From Bacillota bacterium (GTDB taxonomy: Bacteria; Bacillota; Clostridia; Oscillospirales; Oscillospiraceae), in NCBI GenBank assembly GCA_029224785.1, contig JAQXVF010000001.1:44986-108985 (forward strand): 64,000 nt of DNA. The letters are read 5' to 3'. Shown here piece after piece: positions 26,032-34,919 of the stretch. The notes beneath the pieces are model-generated. The model was not told the origin of the DNA, did no database searches, and saw only the letters and a program-made list of their open reading frames with translations. The stretch's first letter is position 1; each line of letters begins with the position of its first letter. The translations under genes and the position numbers were made by a program.

Positions 26032-27767
26032 GGATTGATTCCTTTTCTTTCTTTCAGTTTCTGACGAAGCGCCATCAGATCCTCCGAGGGGTTCATAGAA
26101 GCAAGCTGGTTTTCCGTCAGAATGATGTTGGCGCAGTCCGAAAGCGCCTGCTGACTGACCGGGTTGTCCTGCCGCTGCAGAATACCGGCGATATGGGCCG
26201 CCTCATCCGGTGTCAGGTCCTCCAGCACCGCCGCAGACACCTCCAGGCCCTGCTCCTCCCGGCTGCGGATCTGGTCAAACACCCTGCCCAGCAGGCTGCA
26301 GGAAAACCGACTGCCGCTAAGCCCCGGAACCGACCGGGTCATCTCCGGCGCACGCAGGACCATGGAGACCACCATTTCCTCGGCCATGGCCGAGCGCAGG
26401 TTGTCGTAGCGGATCTGCAGGGTCTTTGGCCGGAGCTTGGCCGCCGGAGAGAGCTCCTCCTTCTGCCGGGCCTTTTTCTCCCTGGCAAGACGTCTGCCCC
26501 GTGCCTTTCGGACCTCGATCTTCATGGCATCGGCGGTGATTTTTCCCATCTCCGCAGCCCGTCCGCCGTAGATTTCCCGCTGGGCTTCTCCCGGCAGGCT
26601 GCCGATCAGCTCCGCCGCCTCCTGGACAAAGCGAATCCGCTGCTCGTCCTGGGTAAGGTCGTACTTCCGCCGGATGGCCTCGAGCTGATACTCCACACGG
26701 TTGGAGGACTCCTCCAGCAAAACACGGAACCGATCCGCACCGAACTTTTTCAGAAATTCGTCCGGGTCCTTGGCATCCCGCATCCGCAGGACCTTCACCC
26801 GAAGACCCACATTTTCCAGAATGGGGATGGCACGTTTTGTGGCGTTCTGCCCGGCATCGTCTCCATCGTAGATCAGCACCACCTGATCGGTATACCGGCT
26901 CAAAAGTGCCGCGTGCTCCGCTGTCAAACTGGTACCCAGAGACGCCACAGCACAGTCAAATCCGTACTGGTGCAGGGCAATGGCGTCCATATACCCCTCC
27001 ACCAGGATGATGTAGCCCAGTTTCGTCTTTTTGGCGATGTTCAGGGCAAACAGGTTTTTTCGCTTGTTAAAGATCTCCGTTTCGGGAGAGTTCAGGTATT
27101 TGGGAGTGGAATTGTCCATGACTCTTCCGCCGAAGCCGATGACATTTCCCCGAACATCAATGATGGGGAACATGAGCCGGTTGCGGAAACGGTCATAGAT
27201 CCGACCGTTTTTCTCCGAAACCAGGCCGGCCTCCCGCAGTTCCTCGTCGGTATATCCCTTTTTTCGCATGGCATCCACCATGCCGCTCCACCCCTGGGGA
27301 GCAAATCCGATGCCGAATCGGGTCAGCGTCGCCTTGTCAAAGCCTCTGGACAGGGCATAGCGAAGGCCCTCCCGGCCATCCCCGCCGTACAGAGTGCTGT
27401 GGAAGAACCTCGCTGCCTCTTTGTTCAGCGCCCACAGGCGTTCCTGCTTCCGGTAGCGGCTCTGGTACTGCTCATCCTCCGGCACTTCGATTCCGGCCCG
27501 CTTTGCCAGGGCGCGAACCGCATCGGGGTAGCTGAGATTCTCGATTTCCATCATGAAATTGATGACCCCGCCGCCTTTGTGACAGCCGAAGCAGTAGTAG
27601 ATCCCCTTATCCGGTGCCACGGAGAAGGAGGCGGTCTTTTCCCCGTGAAAAGGACAGAGTCCGAACAGATTGCCTCCGGAACGGCGAAGATTCACATACT
27701 GGCCCACCACTTCCTCAATGGGATTGCGTGCCACCAGTTCATCCAAAAATGCCGGTGAAAAAGCCAC
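26028..27767 (-). CDS. dnaG: DNA primase DnaG
   Basis: DnaG (579 aa) makes RNA primers at the fork with DnaB. The N-terminal zinc-binding domain carries [11 protein letters not shown] and [11 protein letters not shown] (about 38-65). The TOPRIM catalytic core has EGYMDAIAL and the acidic [13 protein letters not shown] (about 250-315). The C-terminal region that binds DnaB is present. The start codon is GTG with GGAGGAGG upstream. The protein is a little shorter than B. subtilis DnaG (603 aa). It lies between dgt (50-bp gap) and the sigma gene (4-bp overlap). Confidence 0.96.
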   Translation of the reverse strand: MAFSPAFLDELVARNPIEEVVGQYVNLRRSGGNLFGLCPFHGEKTASFSVAPDKGIYYCFGCHKGGGVINFMMEIENLSYPDAVRALAKRAGIEVPEDEQYQSRYRKQERLWALNKEAARFFHSTLYGGDGREGLRYALSRGFDKATLTRFGIGFAPQGWSGMVDAMRKKGYTDEELREAGLVSEKNGRIYDRFRNRLMFPIIDVRGNVIGFGGRVMDNSTPKYLNSPETEIFNKRKNLFALNIAKKTKLGYIILVEGYMDAIALHQYGFDCAVASLGTSLTAEHAALLSRYTDQVVLIYDGDDAGQNATKRAIPILENVGLRVKVLRMRDAKDPDEFLKKFGADRFRVLLEESSNRVEYQLEAIRRKYDLTQDEQRIRFVQEAAELIGSLPGEAQREIYGGRAAEMGKITADAMKIEVRKARGRRLAREKKARQKEELSPAAKLRPKTLQIRYDNLRSAMAEEMVVSMVLRAPEMTRSVPGLSGSRFSCSLLGRVFDQIRSREEQGLEVSAAVLEDLTPDEAAHIAGILQRQDNPVSQQALSDCANIILTENQLASMNPSEDLMALRQKLKERKGINP

Positions 27768-27817
27768 GGTTCCTCCTCCTTTCCTTTGTCATTCCGTTAT
27801 CCGGATATTATATCACA

Positions 27818-28831
27818 TTATCCACGAACCCGCCACCCTGCGGGAACAAAAATTTCTGTAAATTTATCCACTGCGTATTTGTCCGTCATGCCGGCAATGT
27901 AGTCGCAGACGGTACGCTCCATTCCGTCAAAGGAGAGCTGGGGCTGAAAATCCTCCGGCAAAGCCTGAGGATTATCCATGTAATACTCATACAGCCTCCG
28001 GAGCATATCCTTGGCCTTGGTTTCTTCTCCCTTGGCCACCGGATTGCGGTATACCTTTTCAAACATAAAGGAGCGAAGATCCTGCAGCGCCTTGTCAACC
28101 GGTTCCGACAGACTGATAGCCTTCGCCTCCCGGGAAGTGCGGATGGCATCGCACACCAGGGTGTTGATCCGATCCCGGTGATTGTACCCCAGCACATTGG
28201 TGATGGCCCGGGGGATATCCTCATTGGTCAGGATTCCCGCCCGGATGGCATCGTCAATGTCGTGATTCACATAGGCGATCTGGTCGGACCGGCGGACGAT
28301 CTGTCCCTCCAGAGTCTCGGGAATGTGTTCTCCGGTATGTCCCAGAATGCCCAGACGGACCTCATGGGTCAGATTCAGGCCCCGGCCGTCATTTTCCAGA
28401 ACATCCACCACCCGCAGGCTCTGCTCATTATGCCGGAAGGGCTTGCCCAGACATCTGGTCAGGGCATCCTCCCCTGCGTGTCCGAAGGGCGTATGGCCCA
28501 GGTCGTGACCCATGGCAATGGCCTCGGTCAGATCCTCGTTGAGCCCCAGGGCCTTGGTGACGGTCCGGGCGATCCGGGTGACCTCCAGAGTATGGGTCAT
28601 GCGGGTACGGTAATGGTCTCCCTCCGGCCGCAGAAAGACCTGGGTCTTGTGCATCAATCTGCGGAAGGACTTGCTGTGGACGATCCGGTCAATGTCCCGC
28701 TGATAGCAGGTCCGGACGTCCTCCTCCCTGGGTTCCTCCGGATGAGGACGCCCCTTGCTGCAGTCGGAAAACGCAGCAAGCGGATTGAGCCGCAGGTGCT
28801 CCTGCCGTTCCATTTCTTCCCATACTGTCAT
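27818..28831 (-). CDS. dgt: Deoxyguanosinetriphosphate triphosphohydrolase-like protein
   Basis: An HD-domain hydrolase (337 aa) that cleaves dNTPs to deoxynucleosides and triphosphate. HD metal ligands are seen in RTRMTHTLEV (His, about 77), MGHDLGHTPFGHAGE (about 105-119) and the later Asp in VNHDIDDAIRAG. The Arg-rich SFRRLMHKTQVF segment is typical of short dGTPases. Clostridial homologues of this length occur directly upstream of dnaG, as here, which points to a housekeeping role in dNTP balance at replication. It lies 47 bp after yigZ in the same operon. Confidence 0.92.
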   Translation of the reverse strand: MTVWEEMERQEHLRLNPLAAFSDCSKGRPHPEEPREEDVRTCYQRDIDRIVHSKSFRRLMHKTQVFLRPEGDHYRTRMTHTLEVTRIARTVTKALGLNEDLTEAIAMGHDLGHTPFGHAGEDALTRCLGKPFRHNEQSLRVVDVLENDGRGLNLTHEVRLGILGHTGEHIPETLEGQIVRRSDQIAYVNHDIDDAIRAGILTNEDIPRAITNVLGYNHRDRINTLVCDAIRTSREAKAISLSEPVDKALQDLRSFMFEKVYRNPVAKGEETKAKDMLRRLYEYYMDNPQALPEDFQPQLSFDGMERTVCDYIAGMTDKYAVDKFTEIFVPAGWRVRG

Positions 28832-28878
28832 GTTTTCTCCATCCTTTCCGGTATCCGCTTTTCTCTGTCCCGGTTTCT

Positions 28879-29502
28879 TCAGACCGGGAATGCCCGATAT
28901 TCCTGCCCGATCTCCAGCGCTTCCACCGAAGCGGCTGTCATATCCGTCAGCCGGCAGAGAAATGGCTCCGCCTGGGCTTCCGGAAGCAGGATCTCCAGTT
29001 CCACCTCTGCGCCAAACTCCGCTTTCCGCAGAATCCCGCCGAAGGCAGCGACCTCCAGTTTTACCCGCTCATAATAGGTGTATGGGCAGGGTACATACAG
29101 CACCGTCCAAACCCGTTTTACGGACTTTCCAGCCGCATCCACGGCGATCTTTGCCCCTTTGGTATAGGCCCGGACCAACCCTCCTGCCCCCAGCAGGATT
29201 CCGCCGAAGTACCGGGTCACCACGCAGACCACATTGAACAGGTTCTCCCTCTGAAGCACCTGCAGCATGGGCATTCCCGCCGTTCCCCCCGGCTCCCCGT
29301 CATCGGAAAAGCGCACCGCGCCGTCCCGGATGATGTATGCCCAGCAGTTGTGGGTGGCATCGTAGTGCTTTTTCTGCATCCCGGCTATTTTCTCCAGGGC
29401 TTCCTCTTCCGTTTCCACAGGCCAGACTCTGCCGATAAACCGGGACTTTTTTTCGATAAATTCATCCTCGCCGTAATCCGTGGGCACCAGATACTCGTCC
29501 AA
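28879..29502 (-). CDS. YigZ/IMPACT family protein (UPF0029)
   Basis: A 207-aa two-domain protein. The N-terminal IMPACT domain contains KKSRFIGRVWPV, HNCWAYI and FSDDGEPGGTAGMPML (about 65-85), the most conserved family stretch, followed by VVTRYFGGILLGAGGLVRAY. The C-terminal DUF1949 domain (about 135-200) has a ferredoxin-like fold. Eukaryotic IMPACT regulates Gcn2; bacterial YigZ proteins have no settled function, though a link with translation or proline peptidase activity has been suggested. It starts 1 bp after the hflX stop. Confidence 0.9.
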   Translation of the reverse strand: MDEYLVPTDYGEDEFIEKKSRFIGRVWPVETEEEALEKIAGMQKKHYDATHNCWAYIIRDGAVRFSDDGEPGGTAGMPMLQVLQRENLFNVVCVVTRYFGGILLGAGGLVRAYTKGAKIAVDAAGKSVKRVWTVLYVPCPYTYYERVKLEVAAFGGILRKAEFGAEVELEILLPEAQAEPFLCRLTDMTAASVEALEIGQEYRAFPV

Positions 29503-29503
29503 A

Positions 29504-30766
29504 TCAGTACTCCTTCGTCACATAGCCTTTGATTCTGCCGTAGAGAATCTCCTCTACTGTTGCGTCGATCTCCATGCCGTCCCCGGTATACTCCACGTTG
29601 TGGACCTGGGCATTCTCATGCAGCGTCTCCAGCAGTCCGCCGGCAGAATAGGGCACCTTCAGCACCACATGGTGCAGCGCCTGTCCCACCGCCGCCTCAA
29701 TGGCCCGGAGCAGGGTGTCCATGCCGGTTCCCCGGCTGGCGGACATGGCGATCACGTCCTGTCCCACAGGGATCTCTTCCCGGGAGACCAGATCCGCCTT
29801 GTTATAGCATCGGAGCACCGGCATACCGGGCCGGGCAAGCTGGGCGATCAGCTTGTCCACCACCTCGATATGCTGCTGCCGGTCGGGATCCGACGCATCG
29901 ATCACGTGCAGCAGAAGATCCGCATACTCCAGCTCCTCCAGCGTGGCGCGGAATGCCTGCACCAGATGATGGGGCAGCTTGGAAATGAAGCCGACGGTGT
30001 CCGAAAGGATCACATCCAGATGATCGGACACGGTAAGCTGCCGGGATGTGGTGTCCAGGGTGTCAAACAGCCGGTTGTTGGCAGGAATGCCGGCATCGGT
30101 AAGCCGGTTTAACAGGGTGGATTTTCCGGCATTGGTATATCCTACGATGGCCACCACCGGCACGGAATTCTTCATCCGTCTTTCCCTGGCCACGGCCCGG
30201 ACCTGACGGACCTGCTCCAGTTCCTCTTCCAGCCTGGCAATCCGTTCCCGGATGTGGCGCCGGTCCGTTTCCAGCTTGGTTTCACCGGGACCACGGGTAC
30301 CGATGCCGCCGCCCTGACGGGAAAGGCTGACGCCCATGCCGGACAGCCTGGGCAGCAGGTATTTGTACTGCGCCAGTTCCACCTGAAGCCGGCCCTCTTT
30401 TGTCTTTGCCCGCTGGGCAAAAATGTCCAGAATCAGGGCGCTGCGGTCCAGCACCGTTACGCCGATGATCTCCTCCAAAGCCCGGATGTTCCCCGGGGAA
30501 AGCTCGTTGTCAAAAATGGCCATGGTGGAGCCGGTGGCCTCCGCAAACATCCGGATCTCCAGCGCCTTGCCCTCGCCGATAAAGCAATGGGAGTCGGGAG
30601 CGTGGCGGTTTTGCAGGAATTTGCCGGTACAGATGCCGCCGGCAGTCTCCAAAAGCGCTTCCAGTTCATCCAGGGATTCCCGGGTGGCGGTCTGGTCCTG
30701 GCGGAAGCAGTCCGCATTCAGGCCCACCAGCACCGCCCGTTCCTGAGCGGTTTCAAAATATTCCAT
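29504..30766 (-). CDS. hflX: GTPase HflX
   Basis: HflX (420 aa) is a ribosome-splitting GTPase that rescues stalled 70S particles under stress. The N-terminal HflX domain ends in the signature GGGIGTRGPGETKLETDRR (about 180-199). A coiled-coil linker follows, then the GTPase domain with G1 GYTNAGKST, G3 DTVGF, G4 NKAD and a C-terminal tail. The start at 30766 is preceded by AAAAGGAGG; longer frames would run into the rpmE terminator. No promoter fits in the 38 bp between that terminator and the ATG, so the long downstream operon may depend on read-through from rpmE or on internal promoters. Confidence 0.94.
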   Translation of the reverse strand: MEYFETAQERAVLVGLNADCFRQDQTATRESLDELEALLETAGGICTGKFLQNRHAPDSHCFIGEGKALEIRMFAEATGSTMAIFDNELSPGNIRALEEIIGVTVLDRSALILDIFAQRAKTKEGRLQVELAQYKYLLPRLSGMGVSLSRQGGGIGTRGPGETKLETDRRHIRERIARLEEELEQVRQVRAVARERRMKNSVPVVAIVGYTNAGKSTLLNRLTDAGIPANNRLFDTLDTTSRQLTVSDHLDVILSDTVGFISKLPHHLVQAFRATLEELEYADLLLHVIDASDPDRQQHIEVVDKLIAQLARPGMPVLRCYNKADLVSREEIPVGQDVIAMSASRGTGMDTLLRAIEAAVGQALHHVVLKVPYSAGGLLETLHENAQVHNVEYTGDGMEIDATVEEILYGRIKGYVTKEY

Positions 30767-30804
30767 ATATCCTCCTTTTGCGCTGTTACCGTGCAAAAAG
30801 AAAG

Positions 30805-30834
30805 AACCCGCACTGGAAAAACGCAGTGCGGGTT
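30805..30834 (-). terminator. Hairpin between rpmE and hflX
   Basis: 11-bp stem AACCCGCACTG / CAGTGCGGGTT with an 8-nt loop, followed on the minus strand by CTTTCTTTTT. It is a likely partial terminator after rpmE, since hflX lies 38 bp beyond with no evident promoter. Confidence 0.8.
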
Positions 30835-30839
30835 TTGTC

Positions 30840-31040
30840 TTACTTAATGCCGAATCTCTTGTTGAAACGGTCAACTCGTCCACCGGTGTCAACCAGCTTC
30901 TGCTTGCCGGTGTAGAAAGGGTGGCACTTGGAGCAGATTTCAACACGAATGTCCTTTTTGGTGGAACCGGTCGTAAAGACGTTGCCACAGGCACAGCGAA
31001 TCGTGGTCTGTTCGTAGTTGGGATGGATACCTTCCTTCAT
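30840..31040 (-). CDS. rpmE: 50S ribosomal protein L31
   Basis: L31 (66 aa), zinc-binding (C+) form: CAC (Cys16, Cys18) and CSKC (Cys36, Cys39) bind zinc, and YTGKQKL follows as usual. The start is the ATG at 31040, giving the family N-terminus [11 protein letters not shown]; the upstream in-frame GTG at 31049 is part of the Shine-Dalgarno GAGGTG. L31 bridges the large and small subunits. The zinc-dependent form can be exchanged for a zinc-free paralogue under zinc limitation; no such paralogue is in this window. Confidence 0.97.
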   Translation of the reverse strand: MKEGIHPNYEQTTIRCACGNVFTTGSTKKDIRVEICSKCHPFYTGKQKLVDTGGRVDRFNKRFGIK

Positions 31041-31103
31041 TTTGTTCACCTCTTTCTCATTTACTAAAGGGCATAGAAGCCCGGCAATCTCAATCGCTTG
31101 AAT

Positions 31104-31132
31104 ACTGTATCATATTCGGCAGAAAAAAGCAA
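31104..31132 (-). promoter_or_regulatory. Promoter of rpmE
   Basis: Minus strand TTGCTT (31127-31132), 17-bp spacer, TACAGT (31104-31109), about 65 bp upstream of the L31 start. Confidence 0.5.
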
Positions 31133-31160
31133 GCTTTTTTTTGGGTTTTCCGGGAAAAAA

Positions 31161-32384
31161 TCAGAATGCCCAATTTCCGTTCCGGAAAATCGCCACGGTC
31201 TTGCCGGATTCCGTCACCGCATCGATGTTCATGGTGTCACAGCCGATCATGAAATCCACATGGATCATGGAGTCATTGATTCCCAGGGCGCGGCACTCCT
31301 CCAGGGTCTTGTTGTGGAAGTCCCGGATGGTATCCGCAAAGCCCATGCCCAGGGCCAGATGGCAGGCGGCGTTCTCGTCAAACAAAGTATTGTAGAACAG
31401 CAGGCCGCTGCAGGAAATGGGGCTGCTCTGAGGCACCAGGGCGCATTCTCCCAGGTAGGAAGCACCCTCGTCCATGGAAAGCATGGTCTGCAGCGCTTCA
31501 TCCCCCACTTTTGCGTGGGCCTCCACAACCTTTCCGCCTTCAAACCGGAAATAGAAGTCCTCGATGAGCTGGGAGTTGTAGCTCAGGGGCTTGGTGGCAT
31601 AGACAATGCCCTCCGCCTGTCCCTTCATGGGGGAGATAAAGCACTCCTCGGTGGGGATGTTGGGATTGAACACGATTCCGGTGGAGGCAGTCTCGTCTCC
31701 GCCGCAGAAAACCGCCTGGGGGATCATTCCCACCGTCAGATCCGTGCCGTTGGCGGCAGTGTAATGCAGGGAAGTGATGTGCAGGTCATTGAGGTACTGG
31801 CACCGCTTCTTCAGATCCCGGCTGTGGGCATTCCATGCTTCCACGGAATCCCCGCAGACCCGGGAAGCCAGCAGGATCTGCTCCCACAGCTTTTCCACAG
31901 CCTGGTTTTTGCTCAGCTTCGGGAACAGTTTCCTGGCCCATGCCACCCCGGGGACTGCCGCGATGCACCACTGCTGCTTGTTCTCCAGCCGGTCCCGGTA
32001 GGGCTTGAGGACAGGATAGGTGTTCTGCCTGGCCTGAGACAGCTTTTTCAGATTCACACCCTTCAGCCCGTCCGGATCCTCGGATACCAGATGGATCCGG
32101 CAGGGAACCGCCTGACAGTAGTGCTCCTGCCGGGCAAGCTCCCACTCCTCTACCTTGCTCAGATAAGAAAGGGACTCATAGCGGGCCTTCAGCTTGGTCA
32201 GAGGGGCGTAGTCCCAGAAAACCTTAACCGTCTTTGCCTTTGCCTTGTAGGCTTCGTCCACCACCATGGCAACAAATTCCGGCTGTTCCAGCTCGGCATA
32301 CACCAGGACCTCCTGGCCCTTCTGCACATTGACGCCTGCACGGACGATCAGCCGGGCATATTCCCGGAGTACGGATTTTTTCAC
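31161..32384 (-). CDS. M29 family aminopeptidase
   Basis: A 407-aa metallo-aminopeptidase (AmpS/PepS type) that removes N-terminal residues from peptides in the cytoplasm. The N-terminal half has LREYARLIVRAGVNVQKGQEVLV; the metal site lies in the C-terminal half, where EEC (GECALVPQSSP and EECFISP segments), Glu and His residues such as SMIHVDFMIG and the closing TVAIFRNGNW are recognisable family blocks. The start is GTG at 32384 with GGGAGGAA upstream, which gives the usual length of about 410 residues. It is transcribed alone, divergent from the homocysteine methyltransferase gene. Confidence 0.9.
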   Translation of the reverse strand: MKKSVLREYARLIVRAGVNVQKGQEVLVYAELEQPEFVAMVVDEAYKAKAKTVKVFWDYAPLTKLKARYESLSYLSKVEEWELARQEHYCQAVPCRIHLVSEDPDGLKGVNLKKLSQARQNTYPVLKPYRDRLENKQQWCIAAVPGVAWARKLFPKLSKNQAVEKLWEQILLASRVCGDSVEAWNAHSRDLKKRCQYLNDLHITSLHYTAANGTDLTVGMIPQAVFCGGDETASTGIVFNPNIPTEECFISPMKGQAEGIVYATKPLSYNSQLIEDFYFRFEGGKVVEAHAKVGDEALQTMLSMDEGASYLGECALVPQSSPISCSGLLFYNTLFDENAACHLALGMGFADTIRDFHNKTLEECRALGINDSMIHVDFMIGCDTMNIDAVTESGKTVAIFRNGNWAF

Positions 32385-32457
32385 AGGTGATTCCTCCCAA
32401 TGTTTTTTATAGATAGTATCAGATCCCGCAGAAAAAGTCAAACCCTCCCCTTTCCGG

Positions 32458-32486
32458 TTGAAAAAACAGCCGAAATCCGATATAAT
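32458..32486 (+). promoter_or_regulatory. Promoter of the homocysteine S-methyltransferase gene
   Basis: TTGAAA (32458-32463), 17-bp spacer, TATAAT (32481-32486), 20 bp upstream of the ATG at 32506. No S-box or cobalamin riboswitch can fit in so short a leader. Confidence 0.8.
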
Positions 32487-32505
32487 GGGAAAAGAGGTGA
32501 TCTTC

Positions 32506-33372
32506 ATGCTGGCAAAAGAAGAACTGCAGACCAAGATCCGGGAGGGTGCCCATATTCTGGACGGCGCCACCGGCTCCAATCTGATGAAGGCAGGGATGCC
32601 CCGGGATTGCTCCGTGGAGCTTTGGGTGCTGGAACATCCCGATGCCATACTGGACCTTCAGCGCAGGTACTATGAGGCCGGAAGCCGGATCGTCTACGCC
32701 CCCACCTTCCAGGCCCAACCGGCGGCATTTGCCAAATACGGTCTGGACGGAGAAACGGAGAAGCTGAACGCCCGGCTCATCGCCCTTTCCCGGCAGGCGG
32801 CTCCCGGTGCCCTGATTGCCGGGGATATGACCACCCTTGCCGCCTTCATGGAAACCTGGGACGAGGACAACTATGACGACATGGTGGCGAATTACCGCCG
32901 GCAGATCCGGGGACTTGCAGACGGCGGAGCGGACCTGCTCATCGGAGAAACACTCATCTACCTGACGGAGGCGGAAGCCATTTTGGAAGCAGCCCAGGCG
33001 GAAAATGCCGGCGCCGTCATGCTGAGCTTTTCCATGCAGCCGGACGGCAGGCTGTTTTCCGGCAGGCCGGCCGCCGATGCCCTGCGCAGGCTGGAGCAGG
33101 CAGGAGCGGCAGCGGTGGGCTTCAACTGTGTTGCCGCATCGGAGGAGCTGCCCGGTCTTGTGAGCCTTTTGCGCAGGCAGGTGAAAGGCCCCCTGATCTG
33201 CAAGCCCAACGCCGGCCTGCCGGTTATGGATGCAGGCGGCAATACCCGCTACTCCCTCGCTCCCGCCCCCTTCGGACAGATCATGGCCCAATGCAAGGCC
33301 ATGGGTGCAGACCTGCTGGGCGGGTGCTGCGGCACGGACCCGGACTATATTTCCGCCATTTCCGGTCTCTGA
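32506..33372 (+). CDS. Homocysteine S-methyltransferase family protein
   Basis: A 288-aa zinc methyltransferase domain resembling the homocysteine module of MetH and BhmT. DGATGSNLMKAG is at about 18-29; the zinc ligands are a Cys in GFNCVAAS (about 208) and the Cys pair GGCCGTDP (274-275). The protein has no folate or B12 domains, so the methyl donor may be S-methylmethionine, a betaine, or a methyl-corrinoid protein encoded elsewhere. It starts at 32506, 6 nt after GAGGTGA. It forms a single-gene unit with its own promoter and terminator. Confidence 0.88.
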   Translation: MLAKEELQTKIREGAHILDGATGSNLMKAGMPRDCSVELWVLEHPDAILDLQRRYYEAGSRIVYAPTFQAQPAAFAKYGLDGETEKLNARLIALSRQAAPGALIAGDMTTLAAFMETWDEDNYDDMVANYRRQIRGLADGGADLLIGETLIYLTEAEAILEAAQAENAGAVMLSFSMQPDGRLFSGRPAADALRRLEQAGAAAVGFNCVAASEELPGLVSLLRRQVKGPLICKPNAGLPVMDAGGNTRYSLAPAPFGQIMAQCKAMGADLLGGCCGTDPDYISAISGL

Positions 33373-33417
33373 GCCCCGCTGTATCCCCAGCGGGAGCATA
33401 CAGGCACACGATACTGC

Positions 33418-33440
33418 GATTCCCCCGATCCGGGGGAATC
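33418..33440 (+). terminator. Terminator of the homocysteine methyltransferase gene
   Basis: Stem GATTCCCCC / GGGGGAATC with loop GATCC, followed by TTTTTCTCTTTT. Confidence 0.88.
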
Positions 33441-33464
33441 TTTTTCTCTTTTCCGGAATGATGA

Positions 33465-33493
33465 TTGCGAATTTCCTCTGATGGTGGTATAAT
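33465..33493 (+). promoter_or_regulatory. Promoter of the membrane E2-like gene, very close to its start codon
   Basis: TTGCGA (33465-33470), 17-bp spacer, TATAAT (33488-33493). The ATG at 33503 begins only 9 bp after the -10 box, so the transcript would be leaderless or nearly so, and no Shine-Dalgarno is visible. Confidence 0.6.
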
Positions 33494-33502
33494 AGGGCTG
33501 CT

Positions 33503-34918
33503 ATGAAAAAGAGAACACACCTTTACGTTGGCCGCAAAAACGTGTTGACCTGGTTGATGGCGCTCTGTATGCTCGGTTCGGCAGTGACCCGCATGGGGAT
33601 CGTCGGTATGAAAGGAACCGACTCGTCTCCGGAAGTGTGGAGTCAAATCGTATTGCCGATCGCAGCCGTGCTGCTGTACGCCCTCATTTGTATCTTTGAC
33701 GGAAAAGAGCATTTTTATAAGACTGCCATTCCCGTCTGGATGTCCTGCTTCTATTTCGGCATTCTGGTCTCCCGTCTGGGTTGGGGCAGACTGACCACCG
33801 GCGCATTCTGGATCTGTCTGCTGTTTTTCGCCCTGATGTACACGGTCCTGACCTCTGCAGCAACCCGGAGAGCATGGCTGCTGGTGCCAATGATCCTCTC
33901 CCTTGCCGCCTCCATTGCCTATATGCGCACCGTTGGTCTTTTTGCGGTGTATCCCTGGCTGGAAAAGTGGGCGCTTCCCGATTTTCTCATGCTGGTGGGA
34001 TGGCTTCTGATGGTCCTGGGCCTTCAGGTCCACCCCGCAGGGGAATACCACCCCACATGGGGCGACCGCTCCGATGGACGCAGGCTCCGCTCCCAGTCCC
34101 CGGTGGATCAGGTCTCTCCCTACATCATGGTCACCCGCAATTCCGCAAACAACCTGTTCGAGGACTCCATTGAGATCAGCCGCATCGAGCGCTACATCCG
34201 TCAGAAGCGGAAAGAGGGCCTCACCGGCTTCGGCATCAATCACGTCCTTCTGAGCAGCTATGTCCGGGGCATTGCCAAGTATCCCGCCCTGAACCGCTTT
34301 GTTTCCGGTCAGAAGGTCTACTCCCGGGGAGAAGACATCCAATACTGCATGACCGTCAAAAAGGAAATGAGCGTGGACTCCCCCGACACCGTAATTAAGG
34401 TCCATCTGAACCCCCACGATACGGCGGACCAGGTCTACGAGAAGTTCAACGCCGCCGTGGCGGAGGTGAAAAACGCCCCTCTGGACTCCAGCTTTGACAA
34501 GGTCGCCCATATATTCACCATGATCCCCGGAGTGGTCCTGAAATTTGCCGTGTGGCTGCTGAAAACCCTGGACTATTTCGGTCTGGTGCCGCAGTTCCTG
34601 CTGGAGGTCAGTCCCTTCCACGGCTCCGTGTATTTCACCTCCATGGGTTCTCTGGGCATTCCTCCTGTGTTCCACCACCTGTATGACTTCGGAAATCTGC
34701 CGATTTTTGCCGCATTCGGCTGCAAATACCACAAGACCGAGCTGGATGCAGACGGCAACCCGGTGGATCGGAAATATGTGGATGTGAAATTCAACGTGGA
34801 TGAACGGATCGTGGACGGCTACTACTACGCAGCGTTTTTCCGCTATTTCAAGCGGCTGCTGGCCCACCCCGAACAGTTGGATCTGCCTCCTGAAACTGTG
34901 GAAACGGACATTGACTGA
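33503..34918 (+). CDS. Membrane protein with C-terminal E2/CAT-like acyltransferase domain
   Basis: A 471-aa protein. The first 180 residues hold about five hydrophobic helices (15-35, 47-64, 75-92, 100-115, 125-145 and a further one to 180). From about 205 the sequence resembles the catalytic domain of 2-oxoacid dehydrogenase E2 / chloramphenicol acetyltransferase: RYIRQKRKEG, a segment with YPALNRF, YFTSMGSLGIPP near 375, and the C-terminal NVDERIVDGYYYAAFF. The catalytic motif DHRxxDG is altered to DERIVDG, with Glu434 replacing His, so normal acyl transfer is doubtful. No lipoyl domain is present. It is followed 2 bp later by biotin ligase. Function unknown. Confidence 0.7.
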   Translation: MKKRTHLYVGRKNVLTWLMALCMLGSAVTRMGIVGMKGTDSSPEVWSQIVLPIAAVLLYALICIFDGKEHFYKTAIPVWMSCFYFGILVSRLGWGRLTTGAFWICLLFFALMYTVLTSAATRRAWLLVPMILSLAASIAYMRTVGLFAVYPWLEKWALPDFLMLVGWLLMVLGLQVHPAGEYHPTWGDRSDGRRLRSQSPVDQVSPYIMVTRNSANNLFEDSIEISRIERYIRQKRKEGLTGFGINHVLLSSYVRGIAKYPALNRFVSGQKVYSRGEDIQYCMTVKKEMSVDSPDTVIKVHLNPHDTADQVYEKFNAAVAEVKNAPLDSSFDKVAHIFTMIPGVVLKFAVWLLKTLDYFGLVPQFLLEVSPFHGSVYFTSMGSLGIPPVFHHLYDFGNLPIFAAFGCKYHKTELDADGNPVDRKYVDVKFNVDERIVDGYYYAAFFRYFKRLLAHPEQLDLPPETVETDID

Positions 34919-34919
34919 T

